The position numbers and the translations under genes were made by a program. A DNA stretch of 64,000 nucleotides from Allofrancisella inopinata (lineage in GTDB: Bacteria; Pseudomonadota; Gammaproteobacteria; Francisellales; Francisellaceae): positions 1,240,001 to 1,304,000 of the forward strand of contig NZ_CP038241.1 in the NCBI RefSeq assembly GCF_012222965.1. Direction: 5' to 3'. Below the pieces are notes generated by a model. It had not been told where the DNA came from. It saw nothing but the letters and a program-made list of their open reading frames with translations, and did not search any database. This document shows, in pieces, positions 47,833-57,217 of the stretch. Position 1 is the first letter of the stretch; every line of letters starts with the position of its first letter.

Positions 47833-50109
47833 ATGTTAAATAGTATATTTAATATAATGTACAAAAAGGCTAGAAAATCAATGCCTACAATTTCTAAAAC
47901 TGAGCAAACTGCATTAAATGCTGGTGATAGCTGGTTTGAACAGGATATTTTTCAAGGTAAACCTGATTTTGAGAAACTCCATAACTTACAGAAATTCAGC
48001 TTATCAGAAGAAGAAAAATCTTTCTTAGAAAATGAAACCACACAACTCTGTGATATGTTAGATGACTGGAAAATCAATTATGTAGATAAAGATCTAACAA
48101 AAGAAACTTGGAAATTTATAAGAGAAAAAGGTTTTTTTGGTCTAGTTACTAGCAAAGAGTACGGAGGCAAAGGCTTTTCAGCAGCAGCACATTCAGAAAT
48201 AGTAATGAGAATTGCGACAAAAAGTGTTACTGCAGCAATCACTGTCATGGTACCTAATTCTCTAGGTCCTGGAGAGCTTCTGCATCATTACGGTACAGAT
48301 GCACAAAAAAAATATTACTTACCTCGTTTAGCTGCTGGTCAAGAAATCCCTTGCTTTGCTCTAACAGGACCAACTGCTGGTTCTGATGCAACATCTCTAC
48401 CTGATAAAGGAGTTGTTTGCTATGGTAAACATGATGGAAAAAAAGTCCTAGGTATTAGACTAGAAAATATTAATAAACGTTATATCACATTAGCACCTGT
48501 TGCAACTTTAGTTGGCTTAGCATTTCAATTACAAGACCCTGAAGGTTTATTAGACGGTGTTGGTGAAGAAGGTATCACTTGCGCGCTATTACCCCATGAT
48601 CACCAAGGATTAGAAATTGGTAAGCGTGGATTCCCATTAGGTCAAGCTTTTATGAATGGTTATATCAAAGCTAAAGAAGCTTTTATTCCTATAGACTGGA
48701 TTATTGGTGGGCAGAAAATGGCTGGTGAAGGTTGGCGAATGCTAGTGGAATGTTTATCTATTGGCAGATCAATTTCTTTACCTGCGTGTGGTGCAGCTAA
48801 CACACTTATGTCGGCCATAATCACATCCGCATATAGTAACGTAAGAGAGCAATTTAAAGTGCCTATTGCACACTTTGATGGTGTCCAAGAGAAATTAGCT
48901 GAGATTGGTGGTCTGGCATATTTGGCAAATGCAACGCGCGAATTTACCGTATCTGCTGTTGATGCTGGTATCTCACCATCAGTTGCCTCGGCTATTGCTA
49001 AATATCATTTAACTGAAATGGGTCGTACAACCATTAATAACGCTATGGATATTCATGGTGGACGAGCGATTATTATGGGTAAAAATAACTATCTAGCTAT
49101 TCCATATATGGCAACACCAATAGGCATTACTGTTGAGGGTGCAAATATCATGACACGTAACTTAATGATTTTTGGTCAAGGAGCTATGCGTTGTCACCCA
49201 TACATACGTGCTGAAGCTGGAAGCTTGATGAATTCAGATAAAGAGATTGGACAAAAAGAGTTTAGTAGCCTTATGAAAAAGCATATTTGTTATACGCTTG
49301 GTAATAGCTCTAGAACTCTTTGGTATGGTTTAACAGGAGGAATTACTGCTACAGGATATCAAAGTAAGTTTAAACACTATTACAAGTATATTACCCACAT
49401 GAGTACAGCGTATGCATATATTAATGATTTATCACTTATTGTATTAGGTGGCGGATTAAAAAGAAAAGAAAGATTATCCGCGCGTCTAGGCGACATAATG
49501 AGTTATTTCTATATGGCTTGTGCTGTATTAAAATTTTACAAAGATACAGGTGAACCTGAAAGTGATGACGCTTTTGTCCATTGGAGTTTACAATATTGTT
49601 TGTACCAAGCACAACAAGCTATGTTGGATTTATTTAGAAATTTTCCTATTAAGATTTTAGCTTTAAAAATGAAATTTTTTGTATTTCCATATGGTAAAAA
49701 ATTCAAAAAGCCTTCTGATAAACTTGAAGCTGAAATCTGTAAAGAACTTTCTACAAATAGTGCAACACGTAACTGGATGAAAACTAGATGTTATATCCCG
49801 AATGATGATCAAGATCCAACTGGCAGAGTTGAAAATGCTTATCTAACAATACTAGAGACTATACCTATTAAACATAAGGTTATCCAAGCTATCAAAGCGG
49901 ATAAATTACCAAAAATAACTTGGACAGCAGTGACTGAAGAGGCTTATGCGCAAAAAATTATCACTTCTGATGAGTTAAATAAAATTAAAGAAATGTTAGC
50001 TAAGGTTAATAACGTCATCCAAACCGATGAGTTTGACGATTATGTTTTAGGACCTAAAAACGCACATCCTGAATGGCAGAAAGAAAAAGTAGGAACTGAA
50101 GATAAATAA
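47833..50109 (+). CDS. fadE: Acyl-CoA dehydrogenase (FadE)
   Basis: 758 aa. The ACAD core includes FFGLVTSKEYGGKGFSAAA, CFALTGPTAGSD (flavin region) and MDIHGGRAIIMG. The extra C-terminal ~250 residues match the FadE form of large acyl-CoA dehydrogenases. It performs the first oxidation step on acyl-CoA at the membrane. An AAGGAG site lies upstream of the ATG, 34 bp after fadD. Confidence 0.94.
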   Translation: MLNSIFNIMYKKARKSMPTISKTEQTALNAGDSWFEQDIFQGKPDFEKLHNLQKFSLSEEEKSFLENETTQLCDMLDDWKINYVDKDLTKETWKFIREKGFFGLVTSKEYGGKGFSAAAHSEIVMRIATKSVTAAITVMVPNSLGPGELLHHYGTDAQKKYYLPRLAAGQEIPCFALTGPTAGSDATSLPDKGVVCYGKHDGKKVLGIRLENINKRYITLAPVATLVGLAFQLQDPEGLLDGVGEEGITCALLPHDHQGLEIGKRGFPLGQAFMNGYIKAKEAFIPIDWIIGGQKMAGEGWRMLVECLSIGRSISLPACGAANTLMSAIITSAYSNVREQFKVPIAHFDGVQEKLAEIGGLAYLANATREFTVSAVDAGISPSVASAIAKYHLTEMGRTTINNAMDIHGGRAIIMGKNNYLAIPYMATPIGITVEGANIMTRNLMIFGQGAMRCHPYIRAEAGSLMNSDKEIGQKEFSSLMKKHICYTLGNSSRTLWYGLTGGITATGYQSKFKHYYKYITHMSTAYAYINDLSLIVLGGGLKRKERLSARLGDIMSYFYMACAVLKFYKDTGEPESDDAFVHWSLQYCLYQAQQAMLDLFRNFPIKILALKMKFFVFPYGKKFKKPSDKLEAEICKELSTNSATRNWMKTRCYIPNDDQDPTGRVENAYLTILETIPIKHKVIQAIKADKLPKITWTAVTEEAYAQKIITSDELNKIKEMLAKVNNVIQTDEFDDYVLGPKNAHPEWQKEKVGTEDK

Positions 50110-50122
50110 AGGCAACCACGTA

Positions 50123-50167
50123 GTTATACATAAAATACTTGAAAATGCGGGATTTATATCAAAGTAT
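50123..50167. repeat. 45-bp dispersed repeat, copy 2
   Basis: This matches 26854-26898 with two differences (TACTTGAAAATGCGGGATTT against TACTTAAAAATGCGGGACTT). It lies directly after fadE, next to a palindromic repeat at 50195. Confidence 0.75.
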
Positions 50168-50194
50168 GGTCATAAAACACATAGACAAGAACTG

Positions 50195-50277
50195 GTCATT
50201 CCGGACCCTGATCCGGAATCTCCTAAATAAGTGGAAAATGTTAGCAATTGGATTCCATGGTCAAGCTATGGAATGAC
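50195..50277. repeat. Nested-palindrome intergenic repeat (GTCATTCC...GGAATGAC)
   Basis: The outer ends are inverted repeats. Inside are two further inverted pairs, ATTCCGGA/TCCGGAAT and ATTCCAT/ATGGAAT. It can form a long branched hairpin between fadE and the next gene, and may affect mRNA stability there. A related element occurs at 17726. Confidence 0.7.
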
Positions 50278-50342
50278 ATAGTAGTTTTATGGTAAATTAA
50301 TTATAGTTAATTTAATTATGATTTCCTAACAAGGAGAAGAAT

Positions 50343-53045
50343 ATGTCAAATTTAGAGCAAAAATTCAATGAAATAGTTCAAGCAGTGCGTGACGCGACTA
50401 TTGATTTTAAACCAGATAACAATCAAAAGCTAAAACTCTATGCTTTTTACAAACAAGCAACTGAAGGAGACATCCAAAGCAAAGCTCCATCTGCGTTTAG
50501 GATGGTAGAACGTGCAAAATGGATGGCATGGAATTCAGTTAAAGGAATGAGTAAAGAAAATGCTATGCGTGAGTATCTAAAAGTTTTTGGCTCTGAATAT
50601 TTACCCGAAGAAGATGCCTCAATTCAAGAAGGTAGTTCTGAACCAACTACTACAGTAAAACCAGAGCCTGTCTCTAGAGAGTCTCAACGTAAAGCTATTG
50701 ACAAAATTGCTGTACTTGGAGCTGGTGTTATGGGCTCACAAATTGCAGCCCATTTTGCTAATGCTAGATTTCCAGTAGTGTTATTTGATTTAAAATCAAA
50801 AGATGATGAGCCAAATTCTATAGTCAATGAAGCATTGCAAAAACTAACTAAGCTTAATCCAGCTCCTTTTGGCTCAGAAGACTCTATTAAATATATAACC
50901 CCAGCAAACTACGATGATAATCTGTCTCTTTTAGAAGGCTGTGATTTAATAATCGAAGCTGTTGCAGAGCGTTTAGATATTAAAGAAAGTTTATATGACA
51001 AAATTGCTGCTCATATTAGCCATGATACTGTTTTAGCAAGTAACACTTCTGGGCTAAGCATTACCACCTTAGCAAACTTTCTTCCAGAAAATATAAAAGT
51101 AAATTTCTGTGGAGTGCATTTCTTTAATCCTCCTAGATACATGCCTTTAGTAGAATTAATTCCTCATTCTAATACAAATACAGATGTATTAGATAAATTA
51201 GAAACATTTTTAACAACAAAACTTGGTAAAAACATAATTCGTGCTAAAGATACACCTAACTTTATAGCTAACCGTTTAGGCGTATTTTCAATGCTAGTAA
51301 CATGTCATTACACAGAAAAAATGAATATCCCTCTTGAAGTTGTAGATGACCTAACTGGTAAGAAGCTAGGTCGTGCAAAAAGTGCTACTTACCGTACAGC
51401 AGACTTAGTAGGACTAGATGTACTTTCGCATGTTATTGAAACTATGAAAGACAACTTAGAAGATGGTTGGGAACAGCTATACCAAACTCCTAGTTGGATC
51501 AAATCACTGATTGATAAGGGCTCACTAGGACAAAAAACCAAAAAAGGTCTATATATCAAAGAAAATGACGGTATAAAAGTCCTAGATTTAGAAACACAAC
51601 AGTATCGAACTTCTGAGAAAAAAGCCGATAAGGAAGTATCTGAAATCCTTGCAGAAAAAGATTGGGGTAAAAAGCTAGAAGCATTAAGAAACAGTAAAAA
51701 CACTCAAGCTCAATTTGTATGGGCATGTTTTAGAGAAATGTTTCACTATGCTGCTGTCCTGGTTGGTGATATATGCAACTATCCCAAAGATATGGATTTT
51801 GCTATCCGTTGGGGCTTTGGATGGAAACAAGGGATATTTGAAATTTGGCAGCTAGCTGGATGGCAAAAAGTTAGTGGCTGGTTAAAAGAAGAAATATCTG
51901 CTGGTAAAACTTTATCTAATCAACCATTACCAAGGTGGGTCGATAAACTAGAAACTGGAGTTTACGCCGATAATAAAGAATTTAGCTTTACTGATAATGA
52001 GTTAGTGCTGCGTGATAAATTACCTGTATATCAACGCCAATTATTTCCAGAGATGGTTGTTGGTGAGCATAGCACACTTGATATTGAAAGCTTATTTGAA
52101 AATGAGGGTGTCAAATTATGGCAAATTACTGACTACAAAGGAGTTGGTATTTTATCATTCAAAAGTAAAATGTGTGCAATTGGTGATGATGTTCTTGATG
52201 GGATATCTCAAGCAATCGATATTGCTGAAGAAAAATGTCAAGCAATGGTTATCTGGCAAGAACAAGATGTTTTTTCCGTTGGAGCAAACCTAGAAGAGTT
52301 TGGCATGAAATTTATGATGAATGGTAAAGAAGCTATAGAAGCAATCATTCGTAAAGGTCATCAAATAATCACACAAAAATTACGTTATAGTAAAATTCCA
52401 GTTGTTACTGCAGTTAAAGGTTTTGCATTTGGTGGCGGGTGTGAAACTATTTTACATAGTGATGCTGCTGTTGCTGCATATGAAAGCTATATCGGGCTAG
52501 TTGAAGCTGGTGTTGGAATTATCCCTGGCTGGGGCGGGTCAAAAGAAATGGCGCAACGTGCTAGCCAAGCTCAAGACCCGTGGAAAGATTTCGAACGACG
52601 CTATAAAAATTTGGCTATGGCACAAGTTGCTAAAAGTGCCTGTGAAGCTAAAGAAATGGGCTTTTTACGCGAAGATGATATGGTGGTAATGAATACTAAA
52701 GAAATTCTATCAGTAGCTATCAAAAAAGCTCAATTAATGGCATTTGTTGGCTACCAACCTCCTTTAAAACAAAAAATTAAAGTCTTTGGTGAAACGGGGG
52801 TTGCTACAATTAAGGCTTTACTTGTAAATATGCGTGATGGTAATCAAATCTCTGAACATGATTGTAAAATTGCTGTAAACCTTGCTGATGCAATGTGTGG
52901 TGGAGAAATTGAAAAAGATACTATGGTTTCAGAAGACTGGTTATTAGAAAGAGAGTTAATTAACTTTATTGAGTTAGCTTCTTCAGAAAAAAGTGCTGCA
53001 CGCATGCAACACATGTTAGAAACTGGTAAGCCATTAAGAAACTAA
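50343..53045 (+). CDS. ACBP / 3-hydroxyacyl-CoA dehydrogenase / enoyl-CoA hydratase fusion
   Basis: 900 aa with three domains. Residues 1-85 are an acyl-CoA-binding protein domain (LYAFYKQATEGDI, AKWMAWNSVKGMSKENAM). Residues 118-~420 are the hydroxyacyl-CoA dehydrogenase part: NAD motif VLGAGVMGSQIAAHF and catalytic HFFNPPRYMPLVELIP. A second HAD-like C-terminal part follows. Residues ~600-800 are enoyl-CoA hydratase, with the two catalytic glutamates in FGGGCETI and GLVEAGVGIIPGWGG. The order HAD-then-ECH is that of Bacillus FadN, not of E. coli FadB. It does the middle steps of beta-oxidation; the ACBP domain probably retains acyl-CoA substrate. Confidence 0.93.
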   Translation: MSNLEQKFNEIVQAVRDATIDFKPDNNQKLKLYAFYKQATEGDIQSKAPSAFRMVERAKWMAWNSVKGMSKENAMREYLKVFGSEYLPEEDASIQEGSSEPTTTVKPEPVSRESQRKAIDKIAVLGAGVMGSQIAAHFANARFPVVLFDLKSKDDEPNSIVNEALQKLTKLNPAPFGSEDSIKYITPANYDDNLSLLEGCDLIIEAVAERLDIKESLYDKIAAHISHDTVLASNTSGLSITTLANFLPENIKVNFCGVHFFNPPRYMPLVELIPHSNTNTDVLDKLETFLTTKLGKNIIRAKDTPNFIANRLGVFSMLVTCHYTEKMNIPLEVVDDLTGKKLGRAKSATYRTADLVGLDVLSHVIETMKDNLEDGWEQLYQTPSWIKSLIDKGSLGQKTKKGLYIKENDGIKVLDLETQQYRTSEKKADKEVSEILAEKDWGKKLEALRNSKNTQAQFVWACFREMFHYAAVLVGDICNYPKDMDFAIRWGFGWKQGIFEIWQLAGWQKVSGWLKEEISAGKTLSNQPLPRWVDKLETGVYADNKEFSFTDNELVLRDKLPVYQRQLFPEMVVGEHSTLDIESLFENEGVKLWQITDYKGVGILSFKSKMCAIGDDVLDGISQAIDIAEEKCQAMVIWQEQDVFSVGANLEEFGMKFMMNGKEAIEAIIRKGHQIITQKLRYSKIPVVTAVKGFAFGGGCETILHSDAAVAAYESYIGLVEAGVGIIPGWGGSKEMAQRASQAQDPWKDFERRYKNLAMAQVAKSACEAKEMGFLREDDMVVMNTKEILSVAIKKAQLMAFVGYQPPLKQKIKVFGETGVATIKALLVNMRDGNQISEHDCKIAVNLADAMCGGEIEKDTMVSEDWLLERELINFIELASSEKSAARMQHMLETGKPLRN

Positions 53046-53062
53046 CTTTAAGGAGTACTCGC

Positions 53063-54250
53063 ATGAGTGAAAATGTATATATAGTTGCTGCAAAACGCTC
53101 TGCTGTTACAAAAGGCAAAAAAGGTGGTTTTGCAAAAAAACGCCCTGATGAATTATTAGCTGATGTTCTACAAAAAACTGTTGCTGAATCTGGTATTAAT
53201 CCTAAAGATATCGGCGATATAGTGGTTGGTTGTGCTATGCCTGAAGCTGAGCAAGGGCTAAATGTTGCTAGAATTTCTTCACTTTTAGCAGGGTTACCTG
53301 ATACAGTCCCTGCTTTTACAATTAACCGCTATTGCAGCTCTGGCTTACAATCTATTGCTATTGCAGCTAACGAAATTGCTCAAGGCAATATGGATGTTGC
53401 TATTGGTGCTGGTATAGAAAGCATGAGTATGATTCCATTTGGTGGTAATAAAATGTCTTTTAGTAAAGAAATTTTTGCCAAAGATGAGAATGTAGGTATT
53501 GCATATGGTATGGGAATTACTGCTGAGAATGTCGCTAAAGATTGGAACGTTTCTCGCCAAGAACAAGATGCTTTTGCCCTTCAAAGTCACCAAAAAGCAA
53601 TCTATGCTATCGAAAATGGTTATTTTAAAGATGAGATTTTACCGATAGATGTAGATCATCGTAAACCAAATGAAGAAACTAGCGAAATCATAAACCAGAA
53701 AGAAACTATATCCGTAGATGAAGGTGCCCGTAAAGATACCTCACTTGAAGCTCTAGCTAAATTAAAACCAGCTTTTGCAGCAGGTGGTTCTGTAACAGCT
53801 GGAAATAGCTCGCAAGTATCTGATGGTTCTGCTGCAGTAGTTTTAGTTAGCGAGAAATATCTCAAAGGACACAACCTAAAACCTCTAGGTAAATTCTTAG
53901 GATTTGCCGTAGCAGGAGTTGATCCACGTATTATGGGGATTGGACCAATTAAAGCTATCCCTAAGGTACTTAAGCAAACTGGTTTAACAATCCAAGATAT
54001 AGACTGGATTGAACTAAACGAAGCTTTTGCTGCACAATCAATAGCTGTGATCAATGATTTAAAACTTGAGCAAGAGAAAGTTAACCCCTGTGGTGGTGCT
54101 ATCGCTCTTGGGCATCCTCTTGGTGCAACTGGCACTATTTTAACTGTAAAAGCCCTTCACGGTTTACGTCGTACTGGCAAAAAATATGCTATGATTACAA
54201 TGTGTATTGGTACAGGTATGGGGGCTGCAGGTATTATTGAAGCTTGTTAG
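53063..54250 (+). CDS. fadA: 3-ketoacyl-CoA thiolase (acetyl-CoA acyltransferase)
   Basis: 395 aa. The nucleophilic cysteine is in NRYCSSGLQSIAIAA, and the downstream thiolase motifs are GGAIALGHPLGATGTI (catalytic His) and MCIGTGMGAAGI (catalytic Cys). It cleaves 3-ketoacyl-CoA to acetyl-CoA. It begins 18 bp after the fusion gene with an AAGGAGT ribosome site, so the two are one transcript. Confidence 0.95.
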   Translation: MSENVYIVAAKRSAVTKGKKGGFAKKRPDELLADVLQKTVAESGINPKDIGDIVVGCAMPEAEQGLNVARISSLLAGLPDTVPAFTINRYCSSGLQSIAIAANEIAQGNMDVAIGAGIESMSMIPFGGNKMSFSKEIFAKDENVGIAYGMGITAENVAKDWNVSRQEQDAFALQSHQKAIYAIENGYFKDEILPIDVDHRKPNEETSEIINQKETISVDEGARKDTSLEALAKLKPAFAAGGSVTAGNSSQVSDGSAAVVLVSEKYLKGHNLKPLGKFLGFAVAGVDPRIMGIGPIKAIPKVLKQTGLTIQDIDWIELNEAFAAQSIAVINDLKLEQEKVNPCGGAIALGHPLGATGTILTVKALHGLRRTGKKYAMITMCIGTGMGAAGIIEAC

Positions 54251-54277
54251 ATATTTCAAAATTTCATGTGTGTGTAG

Positions 54278-54350
54278 TGTAGTGACAGCACACTGTGCTG
54301 TCTAATAATTAAAATAGAAATAAATGACAGATCAATGATCTGTCACTACA
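54278..54350. repeat. Complex palindromic repeat after fadA
   Basis: Outer arms TGTAGTGACAG and CTGTCACTACA pair over 73 bp. Inside are two perfect hairpins: GACAGCAC-ACT-GTGCTGTC (54284-54302) and TGACAGATCA-A-TGATCTGTCA (54325-54345). It lies between fadA and the thioesterase gene and could act as a terminator or RNA processing site. Its structure suggests a mobile palindromic unit. Confidence 0.75.
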
Positions 54351-54384
54351 TTAATATATTTTAGAAAATAATTAGAGAAAACAG

Positions 54385-54882
54385 ATGATAAATTTAGATG
54401 ATTATAAACCTATAGAATTCCCGTGGGATTATACCTGCTTTAGCTCAATAGATAAAAACCCTATTGGGATTCAACTACCCTTATACCATATTGGAGAGCA
54501 CTTTTATACTAAGTTTAAGTGCTTACCTCACCATGTAGGTTGGGATAATGTTATTCACGGTGGCGTGATAGCATTACTATGTGATGATATCCTTGGTAAA
54601 CACGTGTTAGAAGTTAGTAAATCATTTTGTATGACACGTAACCTAAATATAAAGTATCTAAAACCCACATATAGCAAAGCAACACATATCTTTAAAACTA
54701 CTATTATCCGTAAAGGTCGTACCACAGTATGGGCAAAAGTTGATATTTACAATGAAAAAGGTGATTTATGTACCTATGCTGATGCAGATTTTGCCCTTTT
54801 AGAAGAGCAGCTTGCAAAGCACAAAGATATAGCTAGTTATAATATTAATGACTTAATCTCCCACTCACAACCAAAACTATAA
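54385..54882 (+). CDS. PaaI-type hotdog thioesterase
   Basis: 165 aa with a single hotdog domain. VIHGGVIALLCDDILGKHV holds the HGG motif of PaaI-like acyl-CoA thioesterases, followed by TRNLNIKYLKPTYSKA. It would hydrolyse an acyl-CoA to free acid and CoA and may relieve excess acyl-CoA during beta-oxidation. It is 134 bp from fadA across a palindromic element, so co-transcription is uncertain. Confidence 0.88.
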   Translation: MINLDDYKPIEFPWDYTCFSSIDKNPIGIQLPLYHIGEHFYTKFKCLPHHVGWDNVIHGGVIALLCDDILGKHVLEVSKSFCMTRNLNIKYLKPTYSKATHIFKTTIIRKGRTTVWAKVDIYNEKGDLCTYADADFALLEEQLAKHKDIASYNINDLISHSQPKL

Positions 54883-54930
54883 TGATTTAATTTAAATATC
54901 ATACTTAGCTACCAAAATTACCATATGTAA

Positions 54931-54978
54931 GGAGGCTGTTGCAAGCTGAAATTAGATGGATAGGAACAGGCAAGATGG
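54931..54978. repeat. Family-1 MITE, left-end fragment
   Basis: This begins GGAGGCTGTTGCAAGCTGAAATTAG (compare the left end of copy A) and diverges after about 48 bp. The right end is missing. It lies downstream of the thioesterase gene. Confidence 0.7.
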
Positions 54979-55068
54979 ACAAGTTTCTATAGATAATCTT
55001 AACTTATTGCCACTATTGGTATGTTTACCTTTTTGCGATTTTTAAAAAGTATTGAAAATTAATATCTA

Positions 55069-55169
55069 ATACCAATTCCAATATAAATTGGTGCATTTAT
55101 CACAAAGGAGTTTATGACTAGGTATGAAATACAAAGTTAGAAAGTAATAATATGTGTTGGAAGTGGTAT
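55069..55169. repeat. Family-2 MITE-like repeat, short copy 2 (101 bp)
   Basis: The ends are ATACCAATTCCA and TGGAAGTGGTAT. It matches copy 1 at 43810 except that the ~62-bp inserted palindrome is absent, so it represents the empty form. It lies just downstream of the WGR-like gene. Confidence 0.82.
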
Positions 55170-55173
55170 AGAT

Positions 55174-55383
55174 TCATATTACACTATACCCGTGTTTTAT
55201 TCTTATATTTACAATTTTATTAATAATCGAATTAGCCTCAGCTATAGAAGCTACATGTATACTTTTTCTATGAGAGAATTTAGTAAGCTTTGAACCATAA
55301 TCGCATACGACTAGCAAATCATTAAAAAGGTCTCTCAGTATAGTTATATTATAATATTTGGTCTCAGTTTCTAAAGAAATCAT
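55174..55383 (-). CDS. Small WGR-like domain protein
   Basis: 69 aa. KYYNITILRDLFNDLLVVCDYG and ASIAEANSIINKIVNIRIKHGY follow the WGR layout (Y..hxxxxDLF..h....G and the EA....h....hxxGY tail), although the Trp of the WGR core is replaced (DYGSK). WGR domains bind nucleic acid in PARP-type proteins and also occur alone in bacteria. Function is unknown and the assignment is tentative. Confidence 0.6.
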   Translation of the reverse strand: MISLETETKYYNITILRDLFNDLLVVCDYGSKLTKFSHRKSIHVASIAEANSIINKIVNIRIKHGYSVI

Positions 55384-55536
55384 AGGCTTCTATCTATTAA
55401 TCACTTCTTTAATTTTTTTCACTACTAAATACACTAACCTGTTTTTATCCATAAAAGTGTAATAAAATTCTTATGAGAAAAAATATTTAAATGCTGTGAC
55501 ATAAATATCACACCATAAGTTATTCCAGTTCTACAC

Positions 55537-55626
55537 TGGCGGAGAGGAAGAGATTCGAACTCTCGATAGCTGTTAAGCTATACACGCTTTCCAGGCGTGC
55601 TCCTTCAACCACTCGGACACCTCTCC
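55537..55626 (-). tRNA. tRNA-Ser (anticodon GGA)
   Basis: Read on the minus strand, the cloverleaf has acceptor GGAGAGG pairing with CCTCTCC, a G discriminator and encoded CCA. The anticodon stem is CACGC/GCGTG around CTGGAAA, giving GGA, and a long variable arm (class II) is present as expected for serine. The T-arm is GAGTTCGAATC. About 90 nt including CCA. Confidence 0.95.
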
Positions 55627-55670
55627 AAAGAAATACAAAGTATACAATAAAATTTTTTATTTTCAAACCT

Positions 55671-56429
55671 TTATAGAGCCATAACTACCGCAGATATAAA
55701 CATCAATGCAATAAATAGCACTTTTAATAACCCTGGAGATATTATCCCTAAGTATTTAACTGCTAATAAACTACCAACTACAGAAAATGGAATAGCCGAT
55801 AAAAGCAAAGGTATACTTAAATAACCAAAGGTATCAGGCACATCGACATTAACTCCATACACCAACGTAACAGTAGCGATGCTTGAGCTAATAACTACAC
55901 ACACGCTTGCAATCGAGATGGCTTTTTTTATATCCACACCTATCTTTATAAAAAACATAGTTACAAAGGTTGTGGAAGTAGCAAGTATACTTAATACACC
56001 ACACACCCCACAGATTGGGTAGGCAATTTTTGATGGTAGTTTCACAACTTTACTATCATTATGTAAAATCATCCAGATACCACTTAATACAAGTATCACA
56101 GAAAAAATATGCTTTAATAAGCTCGTATCTATATGCTTAACAATTAATCCTCCTATCACAGCACCTATGGCCAAAGCTATTAAATAATATCTTAGCTCCC
56201 CAAACTGAATATTTCCTTTACGTTGATGCTTATAAGTAGCTATCAAACTCAAGCATATAGACATCCCGCAACACGTAGCCAATGCTATTTGCATTGCAGA
56301 ACTTGGACCATATATATGAACAATAATATAATAAAAAGCTGGTGTTGCTATCAATCCAGCTCCGCCACCAAGCAGTGTAGATATAAAACTAGCCACAAAA
56401 CCCACTACAGCTCCTAATATAATCAACAT
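55671..56429 (-). CDS. TSUP-family membrane transporter
   Basis: 252 aa with eight predicted helices. STLLGGGAGLIATPAFYYIIV is the first TSUP repeat; GVCGVLSILATSTTFVTMFF the second. It lies 18 bp downstream of a YheO-like regulator on the same strand, suggesting a regulator-transporter unit. The transported anion is unknown. It is the third TSUP gene in this window. Confidence 0.85.
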   Translation of the reverse strand: MLIILGAVVGFVASFISTLLGGGAGLIATPAFYYIIVHIYGPSSAMQIALATCCGMSICLSLIATYKHQRKGNIQFGELRYYLIALAIGAVIGGLIVKHIDTSLLKHIFSVILVLSGIWMILHNDSKVVKLPSKIAYPICGVCGVLSILATSTTFVTMFFIKIGVDIKKAISIASVCVVISSSIATVTLVYGVNVDVPDTFGYLSIPLLLSAIPFSVVGSLLAVKYLGIISPGLLKVLFIALMFISAVVMAL

Positions 56430-56447
56430 TTTTTTACCTTTAAAGTT

Positions 56448-57059
56448 TTATTTGAGATAGTTGTAAACCGTTGCTCGACTAATACCTAATGCCCTAGCAA
56501 TATAATAACTAGCATTTTTACCATCTAACGCTCCTTGATTTTTAAGCTCTAAAATTAAATCTTTTTTTTGTGCACGATTTAAATTATCTAACAACAAGTT
56601 TTTATCTATACAATATTTTTGTACAAAACCATTTACCTTTTCATATAAAGTATCCTTAAATAGATTTTGTTCACCTTTTGCTATTTGATTACCACCCTCT
56701 GGCAAAAACATATTTATTAAAGCTTGATACTTATCAAAAACAGAAACATCTAAATTTATACATAATGCCCCTACTACAATATCTTTATCATCTCGAATAA
56801 CAGTAATAATACATTTCATCTTCCGTCCATCATAATTTAGCTTCTCATAAGGGCCAATTACAGATAATAATTTGTCATAAGCTTTAAAATCTATATGATC
56901 TAAATATGATGGATCACCGACTTCTCTTCTAGATATAGAATTAAATATTGCTTCTATTCTATTTTTACTTAGGTCATGAATAACAACCTCAGCAAAAGGA
57001 TAAAGAAGCTTACTTATCGCTTGTGCAATATCACTATAAGATCTTAATTCAACACGCAT
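56448..57059 (-). CDS. YheO-like transcriptional regulator (PAS + HTH_22)
   Basis: 203 aa. Residues ~10-110 form a YheO-type PAS domain (KLLYPFAEVVIHDLSKNRIEAIFN). The C-terminal 60 residues are an HTH_22 domain (GALDGKNASYYIARALGISRATVYNYLK). YheO/DauR proteins sense amino-acid-like ligands; the ligand here is unknown. It probably controls the downstream TSUP gene. Confidence 0.85.
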   Translation of the reverse strand: MRVELRSYSDIAQAISKLLYPFAEVVIHDLSKNRIEAIFNSISRREVGDPSYLDHIDFKAYDKLLSVIGPYEKLNYDGRKMKCIITVIRDDKDIVVGALCINLDVSVFDKYQALINMFLPEGGNQIAKGEQNLFKDTLYEKVNGFVQKYCIDKNLLLDNLNRAQKKDLILELKNQGALDGKNASYYIARALGISRATVYNYLK

Positions 57060-57217
57060 TTCTTCATACTCAAAACAACTATTTAAACAATATATTCTAA
57101 TTTAGACATTATTGTCAATATAAATAAATAAAAATAGTTTAGAATATAACAACAGCTTGCTATAATGAATCTATTAAACTTTTAATTTATATAAACAATA
57201 TATAGTGAGGAAAAATT

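Noticed and set aside
53656-54135. 159-codon frame opposite fadA
   Set aside because: Shadow of the thiolase gene; composition follows the fadA codon pattern.
55537-55626. tRNA-Ser as an integration site
   Set aside because: No integrase gene or direct repeat of the tRNA 3' end is seen nearby.
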